A stretch of DNA of 64,000 bases from Amorphochlora amoebiformis. Its lineage: Eukaryota > Cercozoa > Chlorarachniophyceae. Numbering within the stretch: the stretch's first letter is position 1; every line of letters starts with the position of its first letter. The position numbers and the translations under genes were made by a program. The stretch is from assembly GCA_054601695.1 (NCBI GenBank), contig BAAHQB010000046.1, positions 682,001 to 746,000 on the forward strand. The letters are read 5' to 3'. Under the pieces are notes generated by a model. That model made no database searches. It was not told the origin of the DNA and worked only from the letters and a program-made list of their open reading frames with translations. Positions 1 through 64,000 of this stretch are shown here, one piece after another.

Positions 1-108
1 ACACATGATAATCATATATGCATACATATACACACATACATACATACATACATACATTTACACGTAATTACATACAAACTCTTATATAAACACACGTACA
101 CACACATT

Positions 109-167
<59 letters not shown>

Positions 168-201
168 CTAAATACATATTTATATGTATACTATTTATAT
201 C

Positions 202-267
<66 letters not shown>

Positions 268-282
268 TTTCTGTATACATAC

Positions 283-347
<65 letters not shown>

Positions 348-355
348 TATATATA

Positions 356-412
<57 letters not shown>

Positions 413-440
413 TACATATATATATTATATATAATATTAG
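1..440. repeat. (TA)n-rich intron segment at the window edge
   Basis: Almost uninterrupted TA dinucleotide repeat with short ACATAC/GTATAT interruptions. It ends in the splice acceptor ATATTAG at 434-440, so it is the 3' part of an intron of the helicase gene whose next exon starts at 441. The isoleucine/tyrosine-rich open frames here on both strands are repeat translation only. Confidence 0.85.
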
Positions 441-2113
<1,673 letters not shown>

Positions 2114-3228
2114 CATAGGGATTTGAATTATAATCATAACGGTTACTACAAGTTAAGTCATGCTAAGTTTGTCAGTGTCACATATCATAGTAGCTATAAC
2201 TCTTTTTGTTGGCTGTATTTTGTAGGTTAATACTATTAATATTACAGCAGTAACTGTAGAAAATCTAGTATCTAGAGTATATGTCTAGCATATATTTCAC
2301 ATATAAATACGATATTCGATCATTACCTAGATTACTAGCATTAGTGCTAGTAGTAGTCTTGTGGCACCGCAATGATACTCATTATATTCATTATCGGGCC
2401 CATTATAACCTAGATAACTAGTATAAATCATACGTTTTATTGTGTTTCGCGAAGAACTATACCTAGGGTAATATGTAAGCCAAGAGTACGCGCAGCCCTA
2501 TCCCCTTCGTGGTCCTGATGACATGAAATCATGATTAATACATGTCAAAGTCCCCAACCCCTCCTTATTGGCAGCTTAAATCGTAATGAGTACGACGTGT
2601 ACAATCCCAGGTTTGGTACAGTCTAGGTGCCTATTCTTACAACTATTGACGAGCTTCCCAGAGCGTTGCACTTTGCGAGCGTGGTGTATCTGCCATATCT
2701 TCCGCTCGCACGCCGGCCGTCGCGCCACGGTCGTCAGGCGTCCTCACCGCCGTCAGCCGCAGCCAGCAGGCAGCCAGTTTAGTTTGAGCGCTTTTTACGC
2801 TTTCTACGCTTGCGCTTCAATCGGCGAATACGTTTTTTGTGCCATTTGCGGCGCATGGTCTACGGGGTTGGGTGTGGGGTTAGATTAATTAAGTTTTTTT
2901 CAAGGCTGGAAGAACAACATATCGAAATTTTTCGAGCAATCAATAAGAATGAATATATTTACATCGATTCAGAGAGGAAAAAAGTCGGAGGAATAGGGGT
3001 AGAGATCATACGTGGCGGTGAGCCTTCATCGTTCTCTTTCCCTCACAGCAGGTGCGCGGAGCGGAGAATTGTGAGCGTAATACCCGAAATTAAGATATAC
3101 GTATATCGGAGTTAAATAATATTCACTTAAATACGGGACATCGGTGGGACATAGTTCACCCCTCTAAAAGCCTTAATATAAAACCTGTAATAGTTTATCA
3201 ACGCCTCTAATACCACGATCTCGGAAAA
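2114..3228. other. Intergenic region between the helicase and B9D2 genes
   Basis: Mostly unique sequence with no long (TA)n array. It should hold the 3' end of the helicase transcript and the promoter of the B9D2 gene. A more GC-rich patch lies at about 2680-2880. The short open frames there (100 residues or fewer) show no recognisable motif and overlap in two frames, so I do not call them genes. No promoter motif was identified. Confidence 0.6.
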
Positions 3229-6356
<3,128 letters not shown>

Positions 6357-6951
6357 CGCCGAATATAAATTTTAATAAGTCGGCATTTTTTTTTTTCCCT
6401 AGTTTTTCGCTGGTGGCGATACAATTGTGTAGACATCAAATGACTCAAATTGTAGCTTAGTGTATTAAATCCAGTCAAATAAGTCTATTCTTGGTCAACT
6501 TGTAGTATAACTAGTATAATCTAGATAATACTAGAATATTACCTAGATTACATCGCAACTTCATTGCCAGTCTAGCCAGTCGTAGTGCATATATTGAGCA
6601 TATATACTAGATATAGTCGTCCTGTGACAATGTAAAAGGTGATCATGAATGAATCTGATTCATGATGTATGTGTGTACTAGTTGTAAATATTGATATTAT
6701 ACAATAATAATAGTAATGATAATAATAATATATTAATATAATAATAATAATTTTATTATTTATTATTCTTAATACTAATATTGTATCCTCATTATGATTT
6801 TTTTTTATTATTATCAATTATTAATATTGTAATTCTAATATGATTAATATTCAATGATTCATATAATATTATACAATGACAAATTGTACTAATTATATAT
6901 ATATATATATATGTGTGTGTATGTGTGTATATATATATATGTATATATATG

Positions 6952-6958
<7 letters not shown>

Positions 6959-7030
<72 letters not shown>

Positions 7031-7032
7031 TT
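6959..7032. repeat. (TAA)n trinucleotide microsatellite
   Basis: About 24 uninterrupted TAA units follow a (TA)n and (GTATATA)n tract. The poly-tyrosine and poly-isoleucine open frames over it are repeat translation. Confidence 0.95.
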
Positions 7033-7732
7033 ATATACATATAACTATATATATATATATATATAATATTATATAATGTTATATATACAACAGCTGTACG
7101 ATATACTAAAACTTGAAATTGGATTTATATGTGTGTCTCTGCAGTTATAAAATTGTTGATATGCAGCGGATATAAAACTAAAGCTTAACCATAATAAACT
7201 ACAGATAATCGCTACCATTATGACACCATAAATCAAAAAAAAAAAAAAAAAAACTTCGCCGCCATATTAATTAACCGCTACTGTAAACCCGAAAAAAAAA
7301 AAAAAACAGGATTCTCATTTCAAAGCTGAATTGGTAAATTGCTGTCTGAATCCTTGCTAACCACTGTGCGATGTAAATATATTAAAATCACCAGTTCTTC
7401 CCATCAGCAGTTAACATCTTCACAAGACCATTCTCTGAGGAATCTGTGCTCCTAGGAAAATGATAAGGTATCATGGTTAGATATAGCGGATATCTCCCCA
7501 AACGATATGCTGATATGCCGATGATTAGATATCCTGCAATCCCCGCTATTCCACGTTAAGTCCCCGTCGAAAGAATAAATCGGCAGCCACCCGACCGAAC
7601 CAAAATGGAGGCAACCTGTGGGCGTTTAGTCCCGGCGTCCTATGCATAAGGGTGAGAGGGAATATAACTATATAAACCCCTCATAGTCTTGCATGTTTCG
7701 ATATATATCGAATGACATAAGATTGAGATTTC

Positions 7733-8090
7733 GTAGACATGTATATGGGTGTACAAAAAGAAAGATGAGAGGGGAAGGATGATGACATGGTTGTATTTAT
7801 GTACATATAGGTGTAGAAGTAGACATGTATATGGGTGTACAAAAAGAAAGATGAGAGGGGAAGGATGATGACATAGTTGAAGGTATTTATACACATATAG
7901 GTGTAGAAGTAGACATGTATATGGGTGTACGGAAAGAAAGATGAGAGGGGAAGGATGATGACATAGTTGAAGGTATTTATGTGCATATAGGTGTAGAAGT
8001 AGACATGTACATGGGGTGTACGAAAAGAAAGATGAGAGGGAAAGGATGATGACATAGTTGAATGTATTTGTGTACATATAGGTGTAGAAG
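7733..8090. repeat. Minisatellite, four copies of an 86-90 base unit
   Basis: The unit starts GTAGACATGTATATGGGTGT and contains AAAGAAAGATGAGAGGGGAA and GGATGATGACATAG. Copies start at 7733, 7819, 7909 and 7999. A few single-base changes distinguish the copies. The open frames across it on the minus strand are repetitive and match no protein family I know. Confidence 0.9.
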
Positions 8091-8092
8091 TA

Positions 8093-8271
<179 letters not shown>

Positions 8272-8282
8272 ATATAATAAAT

Positions 8283-8358
<76 letters not shown>

Positions 8359-8405
8359 TTTTATAGCTTGCAATACAATAGGTATATTATTTATTTTGTG
8401 TCATG

Positions 8406-8475
<70 letters not shown>

Positions 8476-8509
8476 ATATATAATATATTATATATATATA
8501 TATATATAG

Positions 8510-8584
<75 letters not shown>

Positions 8585-8585
<1 letters not shown>

Positions 8586-8705
8586 AGAATAACAAGAATA
8601 TAAATAAATGTTAAAACAAGAATATAAATAAATAGAAAACAAGAATATGAATAAATAGCATGAAGGGACGCAGTTCGAAAAGTAGACATCGTAGGTGTTG
8701 AAGTA
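8585..8705 (+). repeat. Dispersed repeat copy A (related to 34311-34390)
   Basis: After a (TA)n array comes TGTTAGAATAACAAG, three copies of an (A)ACAAGAATATAAATAAATG-type unit, and then GTTCGAAAAGTAGACATCG and GTGTTGAAGTAT. The last part closely matches GCTCGAAGAGTAGATATCG and GTGTTGAAGTAT at 34345-34385, which also follows a (TA)n array and a TGTTAAAG start. This suggests a small dispersed element family. Confidence 0.5.
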
Positions 8706-8719
8706 TCATTCCTTATCTT

Positions 8720-8769
<50 letters not shown>

Positions 8770-8809
8770 TGTGTGTATAAAACACAAAGAGAGTATAAAA
8801 AAAAAAAAA

Positions 8810-8936
<127 letters not shown>

Positions 8937-9510
8937 AATATATATAGAATACTGCATCATGTAGCTCTCAACATAATGTTGTGTAGTATATATCAATTAT
9001 CAATATGGAATATAAGCACCCAACATAGAAACAAACACACACGCACACAGATACGCTAGCATATAACAGCATATGGATGATAGGCTGATATGATATGAGA
9101 TCAAATACAAGTCAAAAATATTGACACACAATCACATCACAAGAACCCAATATCCAAAACCATGTATACATATATAAATATATATATTTATATATATATT
9201 TATATATATATATTTACACACTCACACACATATATATATAGATATATTATACATATATATATATATATATAATATATATATTATATGTATATATATGTGT
9301 GTGTGTGTTGTGTATACATATACAACCTCTCATTCCTGACTTTCCCCCCCGTTGTTAGACCAAAATCTTCAATTTCTCCCATCACTGGGCCTGGCAGTGG
9401 GCCAGTGGGCCATCAGCGCCTTCCCTCTATGAGTCACCAATGAGTTTCCTATCTAATCCTCTCTAAATCATCTTTTCTAACCCTCTAATCCATCCCATAA
9501 ATACTGCCAG

Positions 9511-9786
9511 AATAACGCCTGCCACCGTCACTGCCACGCTCCTGTGCTGTCTGCCACGCTCCCTGGGCCTGGTGGCGTCTACTCGATGGTGATTCCAAGA
9601 CTGTGTCCTGAGACACTTTCTGGCCTGCGATTAGCTGTGATATATCTAATCGTTGGTCTGAAAATGGTCGAAGGATCTTTGTCCCCGACAACGCGAATCC
9701 CGTTGGTTTATCCCTCTTCCGCGCCCGCGGTGCAGCCATCGGCTAGCCCTGTGCTTCAGGAGTGTATGGTCATCACGGCGCCGGGT
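9511..9786 (+). other. Possible 5' exon(s) of the receptor gene (weak)
   Basis: A relatively GC-rich unique patch with a splice-acceptor-like CCAG before 9511. One + frame is open to the stop at 9787-9789 and contains PGPGGVYSMVIPRLCPETLS; a second frame contains a hydrophobic stretch TATLLCCLPRSLGLVAS resembling a signal peptide but without an upstream ATG. A minus-strand frame (9485-9739, 84 residues) is also open. I see no family match, and the phase does not clearly link to the next supported exon at 10903. Confidence 0.25.
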
Positions 9787-9902
9787 TCCTGAGATTAAGA
9801 GTTTTTTGGGATCTTTTTTTTGTGAGCTTTGGGGTTGTTTTGGGGGTTTGGGAGGCGGGGGAGGGGTGGTTGGTTTTTGAGGGTGTATATATATATATAT
9901 TG

Positions 9903-9963
<61 letters not shown>

Positions 9964-10028
9964 GTAAATATGTATTCATATATATATATATATATATATA
10001 ATATACATATGTATTATATAAAAATATG

Positions 10029-10074
<46 letters not shown>

Positions 10075-10094
10075 ATGTAAATATGTATTCATAA

Positions 10095-10137
<43 letters not shown>

Positions 10138-10247
10138 CATATTATACTATATGTTCTGATTCGCTGACTATACTATTTGATATCCGAGCCTTTTTTCCAT
10201 TTCCCTGTCAACCTCTCTCGAATCTGGGTATACTAAAACATGTGGTC

Positions 10248-10500
10248 ATCTGAATTATCTGAATTATCCGAATTATCCGAATTATCCGAATTATCCGAAT
10301 TATCTGAATTATCTGCGTTATGTGAATTATCTGAATTATCTGAATTATCTGAATTATCTGAATTATCCGAATTATCTGAATTTATCTGAACTATCTGAAT
10401 TATCCGAATTATCTAAATTTATCTGAACTATCTGAATTATCCGAATTATCTAAATTATTATCTGAATTATCCGAATTATTATCTTAATTATCTGTATTAT
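10248..10500. repeat. Tandem 9-base repeat (TGAATTATC)n
   Basis: About 25 copies of TGAATTATC, alternating with CGAATTATC and a few TAAATTATC or TGAACTATC variants. It lies between a (TA)n-rich stretch and the first supported receptor exon. Confidence 0.9.
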
Positions 10501-10546
10501 GTAGCGACTGCGTCGAGCAATGAGAGAGTGTTCGTCTCGATGGGTA

Positions 10547-10599
<53 letters not shown>

Positions 10600-10671
10600 C
10601 ATTATATATATATATATATACAAACAATATATATATATATATAATTTATATATATATATATATAAACATAA

Positions 10672-10729
<58 letters not shown>

Positions 10730-10902
10730 ATTTGTCTAGAAGTATGTATACATACACGCAAATGATTAGGGTTAAGGTTAGGGTTAGGGTTAGCCTTAAA
10801 ATCCTGAAAATTCTGAGAATTTCTGCAGGGTTTGGGCTAAGGTTAGGGTGAGTGGGCCCGAGATTTCTGAGATTTTTGGATTTTTTTGTTGCAATTAATC
10901 AG

Positions 10903-41494
<30,592 letters not shown>

Positions 41495-41699
41495 GGGCCG
41501 CTATCAACTTCAAGGAACGTTTCCAGGAAGTCTTCTAGCGGGGACACCAAGGTAGTTTTGGAAGATTCCATGTATATATGTATATATATATATATGTATG
41601 TATATATATATATATACATATATATATTTATATATATATATATATGTAAATACATATACACATATATATACATATAACACATATAACATATATACATAT

Positions 41700-41730
<31 letters not shown>

Positions 41731-41860
41731 GATGTGTGTGTATATATGTGGATGGGGTGTATGTATATATACGGATGGGTGTGTATGGACATTATATGTT
41801 TATACACAAATATACAAAATATAGTGTGTATGTTCTATATGATATACTATCTAACATATA

Positions 41861-41955
<95 letters not shown>

Positions 41956-42123
41956 GTATATATTTTATGGAGAGAGAGAGAGAGGGACTAGATAATACTA
42001 TCTAACATTATACATATATATATATATATATATTATATTATACATATATATACATATATACACACATACATATATATACATATATACACACATACATACA
42101 TATATACATATATACACATACAT

Positions 42124-42154
<31 letters not shown>

Positions 42155-42688
42155 CATATACAATTCGTAGATAGCCCCAGGATGCCATAGCGTGTTCTTG
42201 TGTCGCCGCTAGCGCATTGGATTTTGGTCTCAATCAAAGCTGTAGCTGAAGCCAACCCGCTTGTGTATGTTTTAGGCCTTCTGTACGCTACTGAGTGTTC
42301 ATTTAATTATCATAGCACCTGATATAATAACATGCAGAAATCATGGTATAAGATAACGTATAGTACAGGCCGGCATAGTACTAATAATGTAATAGCCAAT
42401 CGATACACATGTGCCACTTGTCATGATATACGTTATACATCTAGTACATACACGCGTCTACCTAGGTCTACAGGCATCATAGGCTATGCATAATTACATT
42501 CGGACTTGAATAGTATCTAGAGTATGTGGTGTTTCTAGTGTTTGACGTCACACGATGCGTACGTGTACGTATTGAATGATGCGTCTCGGCTCGATAGCTC
42601 TGGAGTACGTATTTAAACAAGTCTTGCAAGTGCGTATGCACCCAGATACGTATCATGATACGCTAGATACGTACGTATCATTGTTATT

Positions 42689-42786
42689 GGAAACTACGTA
42701 TCTCGACATATCTCAACAAATATCGCATACGAGATATGTACTAGATGTAGATATCTCATTGAGATATGTCGAGATACGTAGTTTCC
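42689..42786. repeat. Perfect 28-base inverted repeat with 42-base spacer
   Basis: Left arm 42689-42716 (starts GGAAACTACGTATCTCGACA, ends TATCTCAA) is exactly complementary to the right arm 42759-42786. The spacer 42717-42758 contains further GAGATATG/GATATCTC partial complementarity, so the whole 98 bases could fold into one long hairpin. Confidence 0.9.
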
Positions 42787-42897
42787 GACAATTGTTATAA
42801 AATTGCACATGTATACAATACTTTTTGTAATGATGTGATTCAATTAATAATACGTGCGAATATATGAGTAAGACCGTCATACATATAGTATCTAGAG

Positions 42898-43120
42898 TAC
42901 TAGAATCACAGAACTAATTGCTCTAGCTCACAGATACGCATACGTATATGTAGTATACGCATTGCACACTAGAATCACAGAACTAATTGCTCTAGCCCAC
43001 AGATACGCATACGTATATGTACTAGATGTAGCATGCTCATACGCATTGCACACTAGAATCACAGAACTAATTGCTCTAGCCCACAGATACGCATACAGTA
43101 TATGTAGTATACGCATTGCA
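42898..43120. repeat. Three tandem copies of a 70-85 base unit
   Basis: The unit begins CTAGAATCACAGAACTAATT, continues GCTCTAGC(T/C)CACAGATACG, and ends in ATACGCATTGCA. Copies start near 42899, 42969 and 43053. The second carries an extra ACTAGATGTAGCATGCTC insertion. Confidence 0.9.
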
Positions 43121-43351
43121 CTGTTCCGGCCTCAATGAATCGATCATCACGGTGCCTCACAGTACAAGTATTCATAAATGCCAGTATCGATTGTACGTAT
43201 GTATGTACTACATTCTAGACATTGTATTGAGACCATGTCTAAGTGTACTAATCTAGATAATATTCTTGATATTCTAGATATATATGTTATCTATATATTT
43301 CTATACTTTATACATAAATATATATATATATATATATTACACTATATATAT

Positions 43352-43403
<52 letters not shown>

Positions 43404-43419
43404 ATATATACTACATCTA

Positions 43420-43486
<67 letters not shown>

Positions 43487-43878
43487 AATATACACACTTG
43501 TATTCATGTATATATTAATTCCAGAATTACCAGATTATACTAGTTATAGTGATTATTACTTGTATTACTCTCATTCTACTAGTTCTAGCTGGACTCCAGA
43601 GAATCTAGAGAATATCTGGAGCCCTCACTGTCACGTGTACTAGATTTAGTCTAGATGCATGCTTATATGTACTAGATCTAGTAGATGTACACGTATGTGT
43701 TTGTTTCTTAAAGTATATACCACGATCTAGATTATATCGTGATGATGCGTGTAAACCGCCCGCTGCGCAAACGTAGGTCCAAAATACACTGAATTAGTCT
43801 CAGCGCTGCCATAATTGACATCGATACACACTCAAAATTCTGAGCAAAGGGCTAGACCCTGTATTTGAGCATGCATCA

Positions 43879-47150
<3,272 letters not shown>

Positions 47151-47359
47151 TGTGGTAAGATCTGTACAGTAACAGATTTATTGTCAGGATCAGGATAGGG
47201 ATACGATTGGGGTTAGAGCTTGCGATCAGATCAGGGCGAGGCTCTACATATCCACACAATTTCTACATATATATATATATATATATATAATATATATAAA
47301 AAAATTATATCTGTATACTATATTTATATATATATATATATATATATGTAGATGTATAT

Positions 47360-47408
<49 letters not shown>

Positions 47409-47436
47409 ATATATATATATATCTTTATATGTATAT

Positions 47437-47489
<53 letters not shown>

Positions 47490-47636
47490 GTATGTATGTA
47501 TGTATATAATACATGTATATATTCATCCATAATATATACATAATATCTGTTTATATAATATACATATACATATATATATATATATATATATGATATACAT
47601 CTATAATATACATATATATATATATATTTATATTTA

Positions 47637-47733
<97 letters not shown>

Positions 47734-47734
47734 C

Positions 47735-47773
<39 letters not shown>

Positions 47774-47928
47774 TCACATCCATACATATAAACACATATA
47801 TGATATATATATGATATATATACATATATATATATACATATATATATATATAATAGAATGCTAGTCACTTTCCTGTTTTATACAGGCATCCGTATTATAT
47901 CACGCGTTCACACACTACATACCAACAC

Positions 47929-47972
<44 letters not shown>

Positions 47973-48004
47973 ATGTTGGTGTATATATGTATGTGTATGT
48001 ATAC

Positions 48005-48056
<52 letters not shown>

Positions 48057-48202
48057 TGTATTATATATATATATATATATTATACATACATACATTATAT
48101 ATACATACATACATACATACATATATATTGTTATATAATATATACATATGTATACATATATGTACACATCTATATATTTACATACAAATAAACATACAAA
48201 GG

Positions 48203-48261
<59 letters not shown>

Positions 48262-48311
48262 AATCGGACAAAGACAAGGGAAGACGCGGCAGCATCGAGA
48301 AACTCAAATTT
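47151..48311. other. Spacer between two minus-strand genes
   Basis: Mostly (TA)n arrays with a short unique segment at 47151-47270. It should contain the promoter of the lysine-rich gene and the 3' region of the EF-hand gene. No gene or regulatory motif is identified. Confidence 0.6.
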
Positions 48312-50247
<1,936 letters not shown>

Positions 50248-51534
50248 ATCTGGATTAATAGTTCCGCATGATTTTGAAAACGTGACTATATATTTCGAAA
50301 CCACCAACCCAATCTATCCTCTTGCCCACCACATCCTTGTCCACCATTCCAAAAATATATCCTCTCCTCTACGAGCCTCGATATTGGCCTCTCTGTCTCC
50401 CCCCGCCCAAGCACACTGCCCGCTAAGCTGTTTCCAAGTGTTTCTTTGAGATATTTCTCCATCCTCGATATTTCGTTCGTTTGGTCGGGACTTTCACCTC
50501 AAAATCTTGACAAGGGAAAGGACTGTTGTTGAATGGCTTGGAGAGATGCTTTTGAAAGTATGGAAGTCTAAGGGGGTAAAGGGGTCACCTTGAATCTTTC
50601 AGGTCGGGTTGGATAACGAGACGGTCGTCGGGGCGACAAAGTTTTGATTGGCGAAGAAATAAATAACTTCTCGCCGAATGGGGTTGGCCCTCATAGCGCA
50701 TCGAAACTAGCTTTAGATGTGTATTGACAGTTAAGAATAGGGCTGTAGACAGGATGACGGCGTTCAAGGCTGGTTACTAGGGGGTTTTTGCACGTTCAGT
50801 TAGGCTTCGTGCGAAATCTTGCTCGGGCTTATGCAGTGATCAATGAATTTCATATCCGGGCAAACTCGTTTAGCAAATGCGGTATCATCACACGGCAGCC
50901 GTTTGCGTTTGTCCTCCTAGCCATCTATGGTGCGGTATACCAAACGTATATCCCATGATCACCGGATACAAGAACATCATGCAACATCATGCAACTTCGT
51001 AAACATACACCACTAGCGTATAGTACACATTGCTAAATTGTGTGTATGATCTAGAAGATACCATGGGCCAGTACAGATAGGCCTTATTGCCAATTTCAGA
51101 GGTATTCTACTATACCATTGAAATATTGGGAACAGTGATCTGGTAGTAAGATGGTGGATAACATCACACACCCTGCGCATGCTCAGATTACTTCTAGGAC
51201 TAATTAACAGCTAATTCTAGAGATTGGCCAAGTACAATCAATTTCACTATCTATGTCGTGAAGTCTGGAGGGTCTACCTCACACGAGTATGCCTATCCTC
51301 TAGATCATAGGTTTCGATTATTTACATCGATTTAGAGCTAGAATTTAAGTTTACGTAAGAATAGCAGCTAGACGCAATGTCAGCAATTGTAACTTCCAAA
51401 ACAATACGCCACTGTCCAATTATTGCGGAAGCTAACGCAAAATAGGCCCCACACGCTGCTGAGAACTTGCATGAGGATTCTATCCCAACCCGCTTAACTT
51501 TTAGCCGACGCGCAGTTCACGACGAACCCCGGAT
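50248..51534. other. Intergenic region between psbX and the EF-hand gene
   Basis: Unique sequence without microsatellites. It should hold the EF-hand promoter and 5' UTR and the psbX 3' end. A minus-strand frame at 50585-50767 (60 residues) has no recognisable motif. No gene supported. Confidence 0.6.
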
Positions 51535-52151
51535 TTACGAGCGCTCGATCTGGTCGAATTTGGCAACCGCAGAGACGGCACCAATAACACCGGCAACAAC
51601 ACCTCCAGCAGCGAGGATGGAGTAGAGGTAGCGCTTAAGAGACGGGGTCATCTCAGCTGTCTGTTGGACCATTTGCGGGGTCTGTGACAACACACAAGAT
51701 TCAATTCTGGGACACTGAAGTAGATAGAACAACAAATGCAACGATATTGTTCGTCACCTGGATGTTGAGCTGAGGGCGGGCGTATTCTTGCTGGTAGGAA
51801 ACCTGGGGGCGCTCGTAAGCCTCGAAAGCATGAACAGGAGCCTGTCCCATCATGGAGAGACCACCGACGGCAGCAGCCATACCAGCGTTCTTCTGAGATA
51901 CCAAACATACAGGACGTTAGACAACAACAGTTAGAATTCGCTATTCCTCCTCCATAATCACCACAAAAGCAAAGAATATCTCTTAGCCCCGTCGCACTCA
52001 CCGCGAAGTTAACGGCACGGGGAGAGACGCGCTGAACACCTCTGGACGGAGCAGGAGCAGCGATCGCGTTGGAGCGCGTGGCGGCCATGATAAGGAGGAC
52101 ACCAAGGACAAGGTTAAGGGCAAGGCTGACGGTCAGGGAAAGAGACTTCAT
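51535..52151 (-). CDS. psbX: Photosystem II reaction centre protein X, nuclear-encoded precursor
   Basis: Three exons on the minus strand (52151-52002, 51892-51758 and 51681-51535, TAA stop) join in phase 0 into 143 residues. The C-terminal 38 residues start MTPSLKRYLYSILAAGG and end AVAKFDQIERS, matching green-type PsbX: the TPSL start, one transmembrane helix, and FDxxxRS at the end. PsbX is a single-helix subunit of photosystem II in the thylakoid membrane. The N-terminus (about residues 1-32, MKSLSLTVSLALNLVLGVLL then IMAATRSNAIA) is hydrophobic and looks like a signal peptide. It is followed by a transit-peptide-like stretch rich in Arg, Ser and Ala (APSRGVQRVSPRAVNFA) and a second hydrophobic segment AAAVGGLSMMGQ ending APVHAFE, like a thylakoid-transfer signal with an AxA-type site. 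This three-part presequence suits import into a secondary plastid. Introns are short (109 and 76 bases) and free of TA repeats. Confidence 0.9.
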
Positions 52152-52327
52152 TGCGACGGGCTTTCTGGTGGGATTTACCCCCTCTTTTCGACTCTGCCTG
52201 CAAGCGTGGACCACAAGAGGCGGCAGTTTAGGGCCGGGGGGTCCCCGGTACAAAACTCTTTGTCCCCGGGGGTTTTACCGATTGATCTCCGGGAGTCCCC
52301 GGGATTTTCCCGCCATTGACGGTGATC
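52152..52327. promoter_or_regulatory. Divergent spacer between psbX and the GNAT-HMG gene
   Basis: Only 176 bases separate the start codons of the two oppositely oriented genes, so both promoters and 5' UTRs must lie here or extend into the genes. The segment is GC-rich (CCGGGGGGTCCCCGG near 52237 and TCCCCGGGATTTTCCCGCC near 52293 are nearly palindromic). No TATA box was seen. Confidence 0.5.
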
Positions 52328-63605
<11,278 letters not shown>

Positions 63606-63670
63606 GTAGTATTACTACACGTGTTAAGTTCATGGATGCGTGTAAGTGTGTATGTATACGTTGTGTATGT

Positions 63671-63746
<76 letters not shown>

Positions 63747-63899
63747 TGTATATATAATATATATATGTGAGTATTTGGAAAATTTATCTGATATAAATAT
63801 ATGTATTTTTGGTTTTGTATAACATATATACGCATATATATAAAGGCTTTGACAAACTAAAACACACTATCCTTTCATTGGCGCTCTCATAATATATAG

Positions 63900-63956
<57 letters not shown>

Positions 63957-64000
63957 GTTATTATAAAGATATATAATATCTACATTCACATATATACACA
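63606..64000. other. Intron of the GNAT-HMG gene at the window end
   Basis: Begins with the donor GTAGTA after exon 63533-63605 and is rich in (TA)n and (GT)n. No further exon was recognised before the window ends. Confidence 0.6.

Larger units (their letters stand above)
41495..43878. other. Intergenic region between convergent genes
   Basis: It separates the 3' ends of the receptor (+) and of the lysine-rich gene (-). It holds (TA)n arrays (41570-42150 and 43310-43490) and about 1.1 kb of non-microsatellite sequence (42160-43260) rich in TACGTA, AGATACGTAT and CTAGAT words. A 28-base perfect inverted repeat and a three-copy tandem repeat lie in that part. No gene is supported. Confidence 0.65.

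Noticed and set aside
2586-3115. Two overlapping + strand frames of about 100 residues in a GC-rich patch
   Set aside because: Different frames overlap, composition is not constrained and no motif is recognisable. Treated as upstream sequence of B9D2.
9485-9739. 84-residue minus-strand protein starting MAAPRARKRDKPTG
   Set aside because: No family match and the opposite strand is equally open. Left as an uncertain unique patch.
42195-42245. tRNA gene (GCTAGCGCATTGGATTTTGG resembles a D-arm and anticodon arm)
   Set aside because: No B box GTTCGANTC follows and no acceptor stem can be paired; similarity is too weak.
51648-52253. 201-residue minus-strand frame covering psbX
   Set aside because: It reads through two introns. 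The spliced three-exon model gives a proper PsbX, and the frame's extra start upstream of 52151 lacks a signal-peptide context.

Overview
This is a eukaryotic nuclear window. Genes are split into very many short exons (22 to 282 bases), splicing is GT-AG with some GC-AG introns, and most introns are filled with (TA)n, (CT)n, (GA)n, (TAA)n and TTAGGG-like repeats. There are no operons, and most long open frames are read-through of repeats. I rebuilt the genes by hand by joining exons whose splice phases fit and whose peptides match known families.

The likely source is a flagellated alga with a green-type plastid. A nuclear psbX gene is present, which is characteristic of the green lineage because red-lineage algae usually keep psbX in the plastid. 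Its precursor starts with a signal-peptide-like segment followed by a thylakoid-transfer-like segment, as expected for a secondary plastid such as that of chlorarachniophytes. A B9D2 gene implies a cilium or flagellum. The chlorarachniophyte assignment is inference.

Layout. 441-2113 (+): 3' end of a SNF2-family helicase gene. 3229-6356 (+): a complete B9D2-type ciliary transition-zone gene in nine exons. About 10903-41494 (+): a receptor gene of some 30 kb with about 40 exons, encoding REJ/PKD-like extracellular repeats, a GPS motif and a multi-pass membrane domain; its 5' end is unresolved. Then three genes on the minus strand: a lysine-rich small protein (43879-47150), an EF-hand protein (48312-50247) and psbX (51535-52151). 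A 176-base divergent spacer separates psbX from a large + strand gene (52328 to beyond 63605) encoding an N-acetyltransferase domain, an acidic serine-rich linker and two HMG-box-like domains; it runs off the window.

The most unusual features are (1) the REJ-GPS-multi-TM receptor and the GNAT-HMG fusion, (2) repeated partial copies of exon edges ('ghost exons') lying in introns beside the real exon and bounded by (TA)n arrays, and (3) introns whose splice signals seem to be supplied by the repeats themselves, including a 1.15 kb polypyrimidine array studded with CTAAC next to a GC donor, and telomere-like CCCTAA arrays ending at a splice acceptor. All gene models are hand-made and lack RNA evidence.
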